Below are positions 26,655 through 34,547 of a stretch of 64,000 nucleotides of DNA, piece after piece. Position numbers and translations under genes: made by a program. The notes under the pieces were generated by a model. It saw nothing but the letters and a program-made list of their open reading frames with translations. It was not told where the DNA came from and did no database searches. The DNA is taken from NCBI GenBank assembly GCA_947627345.1, contig CANQVS010000001.1, positions 102,719-166,718 of the forward strand, given 5' to 3'. The DNA comes from an uncultured Clostridia bacterium. Its GTDB lineage: Bacteria; Bacillota; Clostridia; Oscillospirales; Acutalibacteraceae. The stretch's first letter is position 1. Each line of letters opens with the position of its first letter.

Positions 26655-26807
26655 ATGAAAAGAATTATGACTATTGAAACTCGTGATTTAGAGAAAAGCG
26701 CTGTTAACGGCGGATGCGGTGAATGTCAGACATCTTGTCAGTCTGCCTGCAAAACTTCATGCGGAGTTGCTAATCAGCAGTGCGAAAAGTGCTTGAACGA
26801 AGAGTAA
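26655..26807 (+). CDS. scfA: SCIFF peptide precursor (six-cysteine ranthipeptide)
   Basis: This 50-residue precursor belongs to the SCIFF (six Cys in forty-five residues) family, near universal in Clostridia. It keeps the family block GGCGECQTSCQSACKTSC. Cys residues are at 21, 24, 28, 32, 36, 43 and 46, one more than the usual six. A maturase makes thioether links from these Cys to other residues. The ATG at 26655 has GGAGG upstream; an upstream in-frame extension of 23 residues does not fit the family. A terminator-like hairpin separates it from the maturase gene. Confidence 0.95.
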   Translation: MKRIMTIETRDLEKSAVNGGCGECQTSCQSACKTSCGVANQQCEKCLNEE

Positions 26808-26825
26808 TATTTACTGGGGATTTCT

Positions 26826-26860
26826 GCCGTTTTTCGCTTATGCGTTAAACGGCTTTTCCT
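26826..26860 (+). terminator. attenuating terminator between SCIFF peptide and maturase
   Basis: Stem GCCGTTT/AAACGGC (26826-26832, 26847-26853) with a 14-nt loop, followed by TTTTCCTTTG. The T tract is short, so some readthrough into the maturase gene is expected. Confidence 0.6.
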
Positions 26861-26876
26861 TTGTTTGGAGATTTTT

Positions 26877-28241
26877 ATGATACATCAATTTAAACTTAAC
26901 GGATATAATATCGTTCTTGATGTTTTCAGCGGGTCGGTTCACGTTGTAGACGATGTTGCTTATGATATTATTGCTATGTATAAAAATTCAAGTAAAAACA
27001 AAATCACAAAAGAAATACTTGATAAATACCCAAATCTAAAAAAACTGGATATTGACGAGTGCCTTAGCGATATAAAGGAGCTTGAAGATAAAGGAAAGCT
27101 TTTTAGTGAAGATGTCTATGCCGACTTAGCTTTTGATTTTAAAAAGAAGAATACATATATCAAGGCGTTGTGCCTGCATATTGCTCACACCTGCAATCTT
27201 AACTGCGAATACTGTTTTGCAAGTCAGGGCAAGTACCACGGTGAGAGGGCTTTAATGAGCATTGAGGTTGGGAAAAGAGCTATAGATTTTCTTATAGAAA
27301 ACAGCGGAAAAAGACATAATCTTGAGGTCGATTTCTTCGGCGGTGAGCCTCTGATGAATTTTGACGTTGTAAAGGGTATAGTTGAGTATGCGCGTTCAAT
27401 TGAAAAAGAGCATAATAAAAATTTCAGATTTACCCTTACTACTAACGGCGTTCTGCTTGACGATGATGTCATTGATTTTGCAAATAAAGAGTGTCATAAT
27501 GTCGTCCTTAGCCTTGACGGCAGAAAAGAAGTACACGACCGATTACGCAAAACCTCAAACGGAAAAGGCAGTTATGATACTATAGTTCCGAAATTCAAGC
27601 ACTTTGTAGAACGCAGAGGAAATAAAGGCTATTATGTAAGGGGAACATTTACCCATAACAACACGGATTTTATCAATGATATTTTTCATATGGCGGATTT
27701 AGGCTTTACTGAGCTTTCTATGGAACCTGTAGTTTGTTCTCCCAATGACCCGTACGCGCTTACATATGATGACTTGCCGATTATCTATGAGCAGTATGAA
27801 ATTCTTGCTAAGGAAATGCTCAAACGTGAAAAAGAGGGCAACCCCATTACATTTTATCACTATATGATTGATTTGACGGGAGGTCCCTGCATTTATAAAA
27901 GAATTTCGGGATGCGGTTCGGGAAGCGAATACTTTGCCGTAACGCCTTGGGGTGATTTATATCCTTGCCACCAGTTTGTAGGAGATGAAAATTATCTTAT
28001 GGGCGATATATGGAAAGGCGTTACCAATATTGAAAAACAAAACGAGTTTAAACTCTGTAACGCTTACGCAAGGCAGGAATGTAAGGATTGCTGGGCAAAG
28101 CTTTATTGCAGCGGCGGATGCGCCGCGAACGCATATCATGCAACGGGTTCAATTAACGGCGTCTATGAATATGGTTGCAAACTATTTAAAAAACGAATGG
28201 AATGTGCAATTATGATGCAGGTGGCTAAAAGTTTAAATTAA
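26877..28241 (+). CDS. scfB: SCIFF thioether-forming radical SAM maturase (SPASM)
   Basis: This ~454-residue enzyme crosslinks Cys thiols of the SCIFF peptide. An N-terminal precursor-recognition-like region (about 1-90) precedes the radical SAM core with CNLNCEYCFASQG (CxxxCxxC). The C-terminal SPASM domain has many Cys (SGCGSGSEYFAVTPWGDLYPC, ARQECKDCWAKLYCSGGCAAN, YGCKL) for two auxiliary clusters. The ATG at 26877 is preceded by GGAG; an upstream in-frame TTG at 26865 lies before that site. It is 69 bp after the peptide gene, with a hairpin in the gap. Confidence 0.96.
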   Translation: MIHQFKLNGYNIVLDVFSGSVHVVDDVAYDIIAMYKNSSKNKITKEILDKYPNLKKLDIDECLSDIKELEDKGKLFSEDVYADLAFDFKKKNTYIKALCLHIAHTCNLNCEYCFASQGKYHGERALMSIEVGKRAIDFLIENSGKRHNLEVDFFGGEPLMNFDVVKGIVEYARSIEKEHNKNFRFTLTTNGVLLDDDVIDFANKECHNVVLSLDGRKEVHDRLRKTSNGKGSYDTIVPKFKHFVERRGNKGYYVRGTFTHNNTDFINDIFHMADLGFTELSMEPVVCSPNDPYALTYDDLPIIYEQYEILAKEMLKREKEGNPITFYHYMIDLTGGPCIYKRISGCGSGSEYFAVTPWGDLYPCHQFVGDENYLMGDIWKGVTNIEKQNEFKLCNAYARQECKDCWAKLYCSGGCAANAYHATGSINGVYEYGCKLFKKRMECAIMMQVAKSLN

Positions 28242-28262
28242 TGGACTTGCAAAATTAAAATT

Positions 28263-28299
28263 ACTCCCACATAAAATTTATTATTCTATGTTTGGGAGT
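28263..28299 (+). promoter_or_regulatory. hairpin covering the sigK ribosome binding site
   Basis: ACTCCCA (28263-28269) pairs with TGGGAGT (28293-28299), extended by CATA/TATG (28270-28273, 28287-28290). The 3' arm contains the GGGAG of the sigK Shine-Dalgarno. It could limit sigK translation or act as a weak transcription stop. Confidence 0.45.
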
Positions 28300-28306
28300 G
28301 TTGATT

Positions 28307-29002
28307 TTGTTTGAATTATTAAGCTTTTTAGGTCAATATATATGTTTTTTCCTGCTCCACGTCTGCGGTAACGGTTCGTTTCCAAAGCCGTTGAGCGCTA
28401 AGGAAGAACGGGAGTATCTCATTAAAGCCTCCGAGGGCGATATAGAAGCGAGAAACAAGCTTGTGGAGCACAATTTACGACTTGTTGCTCATATTATAAA
28501 AAAATACTATTCGTCTCAAAACGATCAGGACGACTTGGTTTCGATAGGTACAATCGGACTTATAAAGGCTATAAATACATTTGATATCAATAAGAAAATT
28601 AAACTTTCAAGCTATGCGTCGAGATGTATTGAAAATGAAATTTTAATGCACTTCAGAAATATAAAAAAGACCTCGCAGGATATATCATTAAACGAAGCCA
28701 TTGACACTGATAAGGACGGAAATCCGTTAAGTCTTATTGATGTTCTGTCAACAGACGATAATATACTTGAAAGTTTAAACACCAAGCTCAATGTAAATAA
28801 AATTTATGAATATTTGGACTCCGAGCTTGATGACAGAGAAAAAAAGGTTATAATACTCCGCTACGGATTAAACGGCGAAGAACCGATTACACAGCGCGAA
28901 GTAGCAAAAATACTCGGTGTGAGCCGTTCGTATATAAGCAGAATTGAAACGAAAGCGTTAAAAACTTTACGGAGAAAATATGAAAGAAGCAGTAATTTAT
29001 AA
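28307..29002 (+). CDS. sigK: RNA polymerase sporulation sigma factor SigK (pro-form, uninterrupted)
   Basis: This ~231-residue protein is the late mother-cell sporulation sigma factor. Region 2 (HNLRLVAHIIKKYY, DDLVSIGTIGLIKAI, YASRCIENEILMHFR) and region 4 (ILRYGLNGEEPITQREVAKILGVSRSYISRIE) are complete. The first ~20 residues (FELLSFLGQYICFFLLHVCG) form a hydrophobic pro-sequence like that removed by SpoIVFB in Bacillus. The start is TTG 28307 with GGGAG 8 nt upstream. No skin-type insertion interrupts it. A hairpin covers the ribosome binding site. Confidence 0.93.
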   Translation: MFELLSFLGQYICFFLLHVCGNGSFPKPLSAKEEREYLIKASEGDIEARNKLVEHNLRLVAHIIKKYYSSQNDQDDLVSIGTIGLIKAINTFDINKKIKLSSYASRCIENEILMHFRNIKKTSQDISLNEAIDTDKDGNPLSLIDVLSTDDNILESLNTKLNVNKIYEYLDSELDDREKKVIILRYGLNGEEPITQREVAKILGVSRSYISRIETKALKTLRRKYERSSNL

Positions 29003-29557
29003 ATGACAAAGGAAGTTGAATATAAAGGAAAAGTAATTAAATATAACCTTGAGCGTAAAAAAGTTAAAAATATCAATCTGCGCGTTAAGCCCGATATGAG
29101 TGTGTATGTATCAGCAAATAATCGTATCAGCTTAAAATATATAGACGAATTTGTCGTAAAAAAAGCAGATTTTATACTGAACGCCAATGAAAACTTTCAA
29201 AAAAGAACCTGTACTCTGCCACAGCCGAAGTACAGTAAACAGGAATTTACAGAATATATAAACGAAAGCTTTGATGATATTTATGAAAAATTTAAGATTT
29301 GTAATATCATAAAACCTGAACTAAAGCTTAGAAAAATGAAGTCGCGGTGGGGGAGTTGCAACTATGTTAAGGGTATAATCACCTTAAATACTCAACTGAT
29401 TTATTGCACGAAAGAACAGATTGATTATGTTATTATACACGAATTTTCTCATTTGATTGTTCATAATCACAGCGATGAATTTTATAAAGTTGTTGAAAAG
29501 TTGTGTAAGGATTATAAAAGAATAAGAAAAGAAATGAATGAAATTTATTTGAGGTAA
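29003..29557 (+). CDS. YgjP-like M48-type metallopeptidase (DUF45)
   Basis: This 184-residue protein of the YgjP/SprT-like group carries the zinc motif HEFSHLIVHNHS (HExxH plus a third His) near residues 140-150 and the family sequence KMKSRWGSCNYVKGIITLN before it. The N-terminal 70 residues are basic strands. Such proteins are presumed cytoplasmic proteases of unknown substrate. The ATG follows the sigK stop with no gap, so the two are in one transcript. Confidence 0.88.
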   Translation: MTKEVEYKGKVIKYNLERKKVKNINLRVKPDMSVYVSANNRISLKYIDEFVVKKADFILNANENFQKRTCTLPQPKYSKQEFTEYINESFDDIYEKFKICNIIKPELKLRKMKSRWGSCNYVKGIITLNTQLIYCTKEQIDYVIIHEFSHLIVHNHSDEFYKVVEKLCKDYKRIRKEMNEIYLR

Positions 29558-29560
29558 ACA

Positions 29561-30313
29561 ATGAAATTAATATCGTGGAACGTAAACGGACTTCGAGCCT
29601 GTCTTAACAAAAATTTTGCTGATTTTTTCAGTGACGTAAACGCTGATATTTTCTGTATTCAAGAAACAAAAATGCAACCCGAGCAGGCAGATTTTTCTCC
29701 GAGCGGATATGAAAAATATTTTTTCAGCGCGGAGAAAAAGGGATATTCGGGAACAGCGGTTTATACAAAAAATAAACCGCTTAATGTCACATTCGGAATT
29801 AATGAAAAGCATATGAATGAAGGCAGAGTAATAACCTGCGAATTTGAGAAATTTTTCTTGTTATGCTGTTATACGCCTAACTCCCAAAATGAATTAAAAC
29901 GCATTGATTATCGTATGGAATTTGAAGATGATTTAAGAGAATATATGATAAGTTTGAACAACATTAAGCCCGTTATTCTCTGCGGTGATTTAAATGTAGC
30001 CCATACGGAAATTGACCTTAAAAATCCTAATACTAATCGCGAAAACGCGGGATTTTCCGACCAGGAAAGGGGTAAATTTACAGAACTGTTAAATGCAGGC
30101 TTTACTGACAGCTGGCGTTATATGCACCCTGATGTAACAGGAGTTTACTCCTGGTGGTCATACCGCTTTAACGCCCGAAAAAATAACGCAGGCTGGCGTA
30201 TAGATTACTTTGTGGTATCAAACAGTATAAAAAACAAGATAACAAATACGGATATTCTTACTGATGTTTTGGGCTCTGACCATTGTCCTGTTGCTTTAGA
30301 AATTGATATATGA
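29561..30313 (+). CDS. xth: exodeoxyribonuclease III / AP endonuclease
   Basis: This 250-residue enzyme of base excision repair cuts DNA at abasic sites and trims 3' ends. It has the full family pattern: MKLISWNVNGLRA, FCIQETKM (metal-binding Glu), GDLNVAHTEIDL, SWWSYRFNARKNNAGWRIDY and the catalytic GSDHCPVALEI. It has GAGGT upstream and overlaps the next gene by 4 bp (ATGA). Confidence 0.95.
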   Translation: MKLISWNVNGLRACLNKNFADFFSDVNADIFCIQETKMQPEQADFSPSGYEKYFFSAEKKGYSGTAVYTKNKPLNVTFGINEKHMNEGRVITCEFEKFFLLCCYTPNSQNELKRIDYRMEFEDDLREYMISLNNIKPVILCGDLNVAHTEIDLKNPNTNRENAGFSDQERGKFTELLNAGFTDSWRYMHPDVTGVYSWWSYRFNARKNNAGWRIDYFVVSNSIKNKITNTDILTDVLGSDHCPVALEIDI

Positions 30314-30753
30314 GAATTTATGTTGACGCAGATGCGTGTCCTGTTGTAAAAATTGTTGAAAATGTGGCGTCGGAATATAAAATTCCTGTTACTTTACTTT
30401 GTGATACAAGTCACATTTTAAAAAGTGAATACAGCGATATTTGCGTTATAGGCACGGACAGTGACGCTGTAGATATTGCGCTTATCAATAAATGCAAAAA
30501 GGGTGATATAATTGTTACCCAAGACTACGGTGTAGCCGCTTTAGCTTTAGGTAAAAAGGCTTTTGCAATTCATCAAAGCGGAAAAATCTTTACTAATGAT
30601 AACATAGACGGCCTTTTAATGGACAGGCATTTTGCAAAAAAATCACGTCTTTCAAAATCGAAACATCACCTCAAAGGTCCAAAAAAAAGAACGAAAACCG
30701 ATGATATAAACTTTGAAGCTTCTTTTAGAAAACTGGTTTCAAATGTAATATAA
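30310..30753 (+). CDS. YaiI/YqxD family protein (DUF188)
   Basis: This 147-residue protein of the UPF0178 family begins with MRIYVDADACPV and has the conserved Asp-rich pattern (GTDSDAVDIALINKCKKGDI, VTQDYGVAALAL) of a PIN-like nuclease fold. It ends with a basic segment (HHLKGPKKRTKTDD). Function is not established. It overlaps the exonuclease gene by 4 bp. Confidence 0.92.
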   Translation: MRIYVDADACPVVKIVENVASEYKIPVTLLCDTSHILKSEYSDICVIGTDSDAVDIALINKCKKGDIIVTQDYGVAALALGKKAFAIHQSGKIFTNDNIDGLLMDRHFAKKSRLSKSKHHLKGPKKRTKTDDINFEASFRKLVSNVI

Positions 30754-30788
30754 TTTAATCTTTCTCATACAATTTATTGGTGAGAAGT

Positions 30789-31496
30789 ATGTCATTTAAA
30801 AGAAAAGTTTTTATTGTTTACATAGCGATTTTAATTATATACATATTTTTTGTTATTAAAGCATTTATAAGCATTGACAGCTACAGCACAGTGAACACAA
30901 ACGCAGACAGTATTCAAACTATTATAATTGACGCAGGCCACGGCGGTGATGACGGAGGAGCCGTCGCTAACGGAATTGTTGAAAAGGATATTAACTTATC
31001 TATATCAAAAAAACTATATAATATTTTCAAAGCGTCGGGTTTCAATGTTAAAATGACGAGAAATTCAGACGAAATGATAAACGATTACGGCGACAGTTTG
31101 AGAGAACGAAAAATTTCCGATATGAAAAAACGCTTGGGTATATTTAACAGCAGTGAAAATAATGTTGTAATCAGCATACATCAAAATAAATTCACGCAGG
31201 AGCAATACTTCGGAACTCAAATTTTTTACAGTACAAATAATCAAAAAAGCCTTGCGCTTGCAAATTCTGTTAAATCCAACTTTCAAGCGCTTTTACAGCC
31301 CGATAACGAAAGAGAAATAAAACCCGCGACAAGAGATATTTATCTTTTATACAACAGCAAAGTTCCGTCAATAATTGTAGAATGCGGATTTATTTCAAAT
31401 CTTAACGAAGCAAATAAACTTAAACAAGACAGCTATCAAAATGAAATTGCTTTTACAATTTATTCAGGATTTCTTGAGTATTATAACAGCGAATGA
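30789..31496 (+). CDS. N-acetylmuramoyl-L-alanine amidase, CwlD-like
   Basis: This ~235-residue Amidase_3 protein has an N-terminal membrane anchor (about residues 5-27) and a zinc amidase domain: IIIDAGHGGDDGGAV (His ligand), EKDINLSIS (Glu ligand), SIHQNKF (His ligand) and VECGFISN with the catalytic Glu. A membrane-anchored single-domain form of this size resembles CwlD, which helps make muramic-delta-lactam in the spore cortex. The ATG at 30789 has GGTGAGAAG just upstream; earlier TTG/GTG codons are less likely. Its stop overlaps an upstream in-frame ATG of radA. Confidence 0.85.
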   Translation: MSFKRKVFIVYIAILIIYIFFVIKAFISIDSYSTVNTNADSIQTIIIDAGHGGDDGGAVANGIVEKDINLSISKKLYNIFKASGFNVKMTRNSDEMINDYGDSLRERKISDMKKRLGIFNSSENNVVISIHQNKFTQEQYFGTQIFYSTNNQKSLALANSVKSNFQALLQPDNEREIKPATRDIYLLYNSKVPSIIVECGFISNLNEANKLKQDSYQNEIAFTIYSGFLEYYNSE

Positions 31497-31507
31497 GGTT
31501 TAAAATT

Positions 31508-32866
31508 ATGGCAAAAATAAAAAGCGTATTTATCTGCAGTGAATGCGGATATGAAAGCCCCAAATGGTACGGTAAATGTCCCGGGTGTGAGAATTGGAAT
31601 ACAATGACCGAGGAAATTAAGGAAACCTCTAAAGGTCCTGCTACAGTCAAAAAGAGAATCTCTTCATATTCAAAGCCTGTTTCAATAGGTGAAATTTCCA
31701 CAGAGGACGAGCAAAGATTTGATACGGGGTTTACTGAACTCAACAGAGTTTTGGGCGGAGGAATTGTAAAAGGAAGTCTTGTACTATTAGGGGGTGACCC
31801 CGGAATCGGAAAATCTACAATATTAATGCAGATTTGTAAAAATTTAAGCAATTTAAGTATTCTTTACGTATCAGGAGAGGAATCAAAACGGCAGTTAAAA
31901 TTACGCGCGGACAGGCTTAATACCGTAAATAATAACCTGCATATTATGACTGAAACTGATGTAGAGCTTGTATGTGAGGAAATTAAAAATCAAAAACCCG
32001 ATATTGTTATGATAGATTCAATTCAAACAATGATGATAAAAGAATTAACATCTTCAGCGGGTAGTGTAACACAGGTAAGAGAAAGTACTAATCTTATAAT
32101 GCACACGGCAAAAGATTTTGACACACCCGTAATCATTGTTGGTCATGTAAATAAGGAAGGCTCAATTGCAGGTCCAAAAGTGCTTGAACATATAGTCGAT
32201 ACTGTCCTTTATTTTGAAGGGGACAAGCAGATGTCCTGCCGAATTTTAAGGGCTGTTAAAAACCGTTTCGGTTCAACAAATGAAATCGGCGTCTTTGAAA
32301 TGACGGATAAAGGTTTAAAAGAGGTTGAAAACCCATCGCAGATGATGCTTTCGGGCAGACCGAAAGGCGTATCGGGAACCTGCGTAACCTGTTCTCTTGA
32401 AGGTACGAGGCCGATTTTAACCGAAATTCAGGGCTTAGCAACCAATTCTTCCTACGGAAATCCAAGAAGAATGTCCACGGGCTTTGACTATAATCGACTT
32501 TCAATGTTGCTTGCCGTACTTGAAAAACGGGCAGGATATTATTTCAATAATATGGACGCGTATGTTAACATCGTAGGCGGTCTGAGAATTGATGAGCCCG
32601 CTGTAGATTTAGCAATTTGTATGGCACTTATAAGTAGTTTAAAAGATACTCCCGTCAGAGAGGACGCAGTTGCGTTTGGGGAAATAGGTTTAGCAGGCGA
32701 GATACGCTCCGTATCCCAATCACATCAACGTGTAAATGAATCTGTAAGGCTGGGATTTAACAGGATAGTTTTACCGTATCATAACGCTAAAAATATTGTA
32801 TGCGACAACGCTGAAATAATCGGAGTGAGAAATTTAAGGCAGGCATTTGAGGCACTTAGTGAATAG
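31508..32866 (+). CDS. radA: DNA repair protein RadA
   Basis: This 452-residue branch-migration ATPase acts in recombinational repair. It has the N-terminal zinc finger CSECGYESPKWYGKCPGC, Walker A GGDPGIGKST, the RadA-specific KNRFGSTNE motif and a C-terminal Lon-protease-like domain (GGLRIDEPAVDLAICMALIS). The ATG at 31508 has TGAGGT upstream and is preferred to the ATG at 31493 inside the cwlD-like stop. Its stop overlaps the next gene start by 8 bp. Confidence 0.95.
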   Translation: MAKIKSVFICSECGYESPKWYGKCPGCENWNTMTEEIKETSKGPATVKKRISSYSKPVSIGEISTEDEQRFDTGFTELNRVLGGGIVKGSLVLLGGDPGIGKSTILMQICKNLSNLSILYVSGEESKRQLKLRADRLNTVNNNLHIMTETDVELVCEEIKNQKPDIVMIDSIQTMMIKELTSSAGSVTQVRESTNLIMHTAKDFDTPVIIVGHVNKEGSIAGPKVLEHIVDTVLYFEGDKQMSCRILRAVKNRFGSTNEIGVFEMTDKGLKEVENPSQMMLSGRPKGVSGTCVTCSLEGTRPILTEIQGLATNSSYGNPRRMSTGFDYNRLSMLLAVLEKRAGYYFNNMDAYVNIVGGLRIDEPAVDLAICMALISSLKDTPVREDAVAFGEIGLAGEIRSVSQSHQRVNESVRLGFNRIVLPYHNAKNIVCDNAEIIGVRNLRQAFEALSE

Positions 32867-33548
32867 GATTATAGTATCGGATGAAAATAAAAAGGTAATT
32901 GATTCACTTAGAAAAGAAGGTTTTAAGCCTATTTTTTCAGAGAAAATTAAAAATCTTCTTTCGTTTGAGAGAAAACACGCAGATATGCAATGCCTTAAAA
33001 TCAGAGACGTTTTTTTTGTCCTTAAAAGCTGTAAAACAATTATAAATAAATTAATTTTACTTGGTAAAAATGTTATAACTACTGACAGCGATATAATAGG
33101 TAAATATCCCAAAAATGTTCTTTTAAACGCTGTTTATTTGAAGGGAAAGCTTTACTGCAAAGAAAATTCCTTGGATACGACAGTTAAAAAGTATTGCAAA
33201 TATAACGGCATTGAAATTGTAAACGTTAATCAGGGATATGCAAAATGTTCAACCGCTTTAATAGACGATAGTTTTATAACATCTGACAGAGGAATTTTTA
33301 AAAAAATAAGCGAGAACGGGGTAGAGGGACTCTTTATAGAAAGCGGAGATATTGCATTGCCCGGCACAAATTATGGTTTTATCGGCGGATGTTGTTTTGA
33401 ATATAACGATACGGTTTATTTTTCGGGAGATATTACAAAGCATAAAGATTATAAAAAAATTTCAGATTTTATAACAAAACATAATAAAAAAATAGTTAAC
33501 CTATCTGATGAAGAATTATATGATGTAGGCGGATTTATTGTTGTATAA
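32859..33548 (+). CDS. DUF6873 family protein (GME-fold)
   Basis: This ~229-residue protein shows the pattern of the DUF6873 family, related to the amidinotransferase (GME) fold. Conserved stretches are VNQGYAKCSTALIDDSFITSD, GLFIESGDIALPGTNYGFIG and a final LYDVGGFIVV. Whether it is an enzyme is unknown. The GTG at 32859 has GAGG 6 nt upstream and lies inside the end of radA, so translation is coupled. Confidence 0.7.
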   Translation: MNRIIVSDENKKVIDSLRKEGFKPIFSEKIKNLLSFERKHADMQCLKIRDVFFVLKSCKTIINKLILLGKNVITTDSDIIGKYPKNVLLNAVYLKGKLYCKENSLDTTVKKYCKYNGIEIVNVNQGYAKCSTALIDDSFITSDRGIFKKISENGVEGLFIESGDIALPGTNYGFIGGCCFEYNDTVYFSGDITKHKDYKKISDFITKHNKKIVNLSDEELYDVGGFIVV

Positions 33549-33674
33549 CATTAAATCCGTTTTCTTTTTTATAAAAAAATATTACAAATAGTATAATCTC
33601 AATTATACAAAAGATGTTGAAACAACGTGGAAAACAGCAAGGTGAATTATACAAAATTTTTCTACTTTCAACAA

Positions 33675-33712
33675 TTGACAATGTATGAGGGGAATGATAT
33701 AATTCATACATT
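33675..33712 (+). promoter_or_regulatory. consensus promoter with inverted-repeat operator before the DinB-like gene
   Basis: A perfect TTGACA (33675-33680), a 17-nt spacer and a perfect TATAAT (33698-33703). A 9-bp perfect inverted repeat AATGTATGA/TCATACATT (33680-33688, 33704-33712) brackets the spacer and the -10 box, where a bound repressor would block RNA polymerase. Confidence 0.75.
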
Positions 33713-33729
33713 AAAAAGGAGAAAAAACA

Positions 33730-34251
33730 ATGGAGAAAACGCTTTCGAATATTATACAAGACCAAACAAACAGAGCCTTATGGGAGTTAAAAAATATAAT
33801 TGACTGTATACCAAAGGAGCTATGGCAAAAAAATTACTGCGGTATGCCTTTATACAAACATATCTATCACACATTACATTCGCTTGATTTATGGTTTATA
33901 AATCCTAATGATAAAAATTATACTGAACCATTTTTGCATATACCGAATTTAAACAACCTTGATATTGTAACGGATAGAAAAATTTCCAATGAGGAGATAC
34001 TCGTTTATTATTTTTCTATTAAAAAGAAAATTACAAAATATACAAGTAATTTAACTGATAGTAAACTTTATGAAATTCCGCAAAATTGTAAATATAATAA
34101 ATTCAATTTAATAATTGCACAGTTTAGACATCTTCACACACATATGGGAATGATTATGGGTTGGATAATTGAATCTACAGGAAACTGGCCTGCTGTACTT
34201 GGACTGGAAAAACCGATACCTGCTGATGATAATTATGAAAAATTTTGTTAA
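33730..34251 (+). CDS. DinB-like family protein
   Basis: This 173-residue protein has the DinB/YfiT four-helix fold signature: an N-terminal helix, HIYHTLHSLDLW (first metal-type His) and RHLHTHMGMIMGW (second and third His) near residues 130-145. Such proteins are often thiol-dependent transferases of unknown substrate. It is AT-rich, has its own consensus promoter with an operator, and is flanked by copies of an 11-bp motif (ATTATACAAAA). This sets it apart from its housekeeping neighbours and suggests an accessory gene. Confidence 0.8.
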   Translation: MEKTLSNIIQDQTNRALWELKNIIDCIPKELWQKNYCGMPLYKHIYHTLHSLDLWFINPNDKNYTEPFLHIPNLNNLDIVTDRKISNEEILVYYFSIKKKITKYTSNLTDSKLYEIPQNCKYNKFNLIIAQFRHLHTHMGMIMGWIIESTGNWPAVLGLEKPIPADDNYEKFC

Positions 34252-34447
34252 GCAAAAATATTCTAACTGCGTTTGTCACTGTGCTGTTGCAGTCAATGTT
34301 TATAAAAGCTTATATCTGTTATCTCGATTATCTATTTATATCAATAAGTACTTCTTCAGGAATTTTCAGAATATATCAACAAAAGCTTAGCAAACATCTT
34401 CTTTTTTAGCAATTCTCTTCCTTGTATATAATAATGTTGTCCCCTCA

Positions 34448-34475
34448 ATTATACAAAATATTCATTTTGTATAAT
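34448..34475 (+). repeat. 28-bp perfect palindrome with dif-like layout, upstream of the tyrosine recombinase
   Basis: Two 11-bp arms, ATTATACAAAA (34448-34458) and TTTTGTATAAT (34465-34475), flank 6 bp; the pairing extends one more base inward, giving a 12-bp perfect inverted repeat. The 11+6+11 layout is that of Xer/dif sites, and the recombinase gene starts 73 bp downstream. Single copies of the 11-bp arm also occur at 33602-33612 and 33646-33656. It might instead be an operator. Confidence 0.5.
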
Positions 34476-34547
34476 ATTCTGCATAAGAATAAAGACCACT
34501 CCCCGATATGATATAATAAAATTAATTAATAAATTAGGAGGTAGATT

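Noticed and set aside
28307..29002. skin-like element interrupting sigK
   Set aside because: Regions 2 and 4 are in one continuous frame of normal length.
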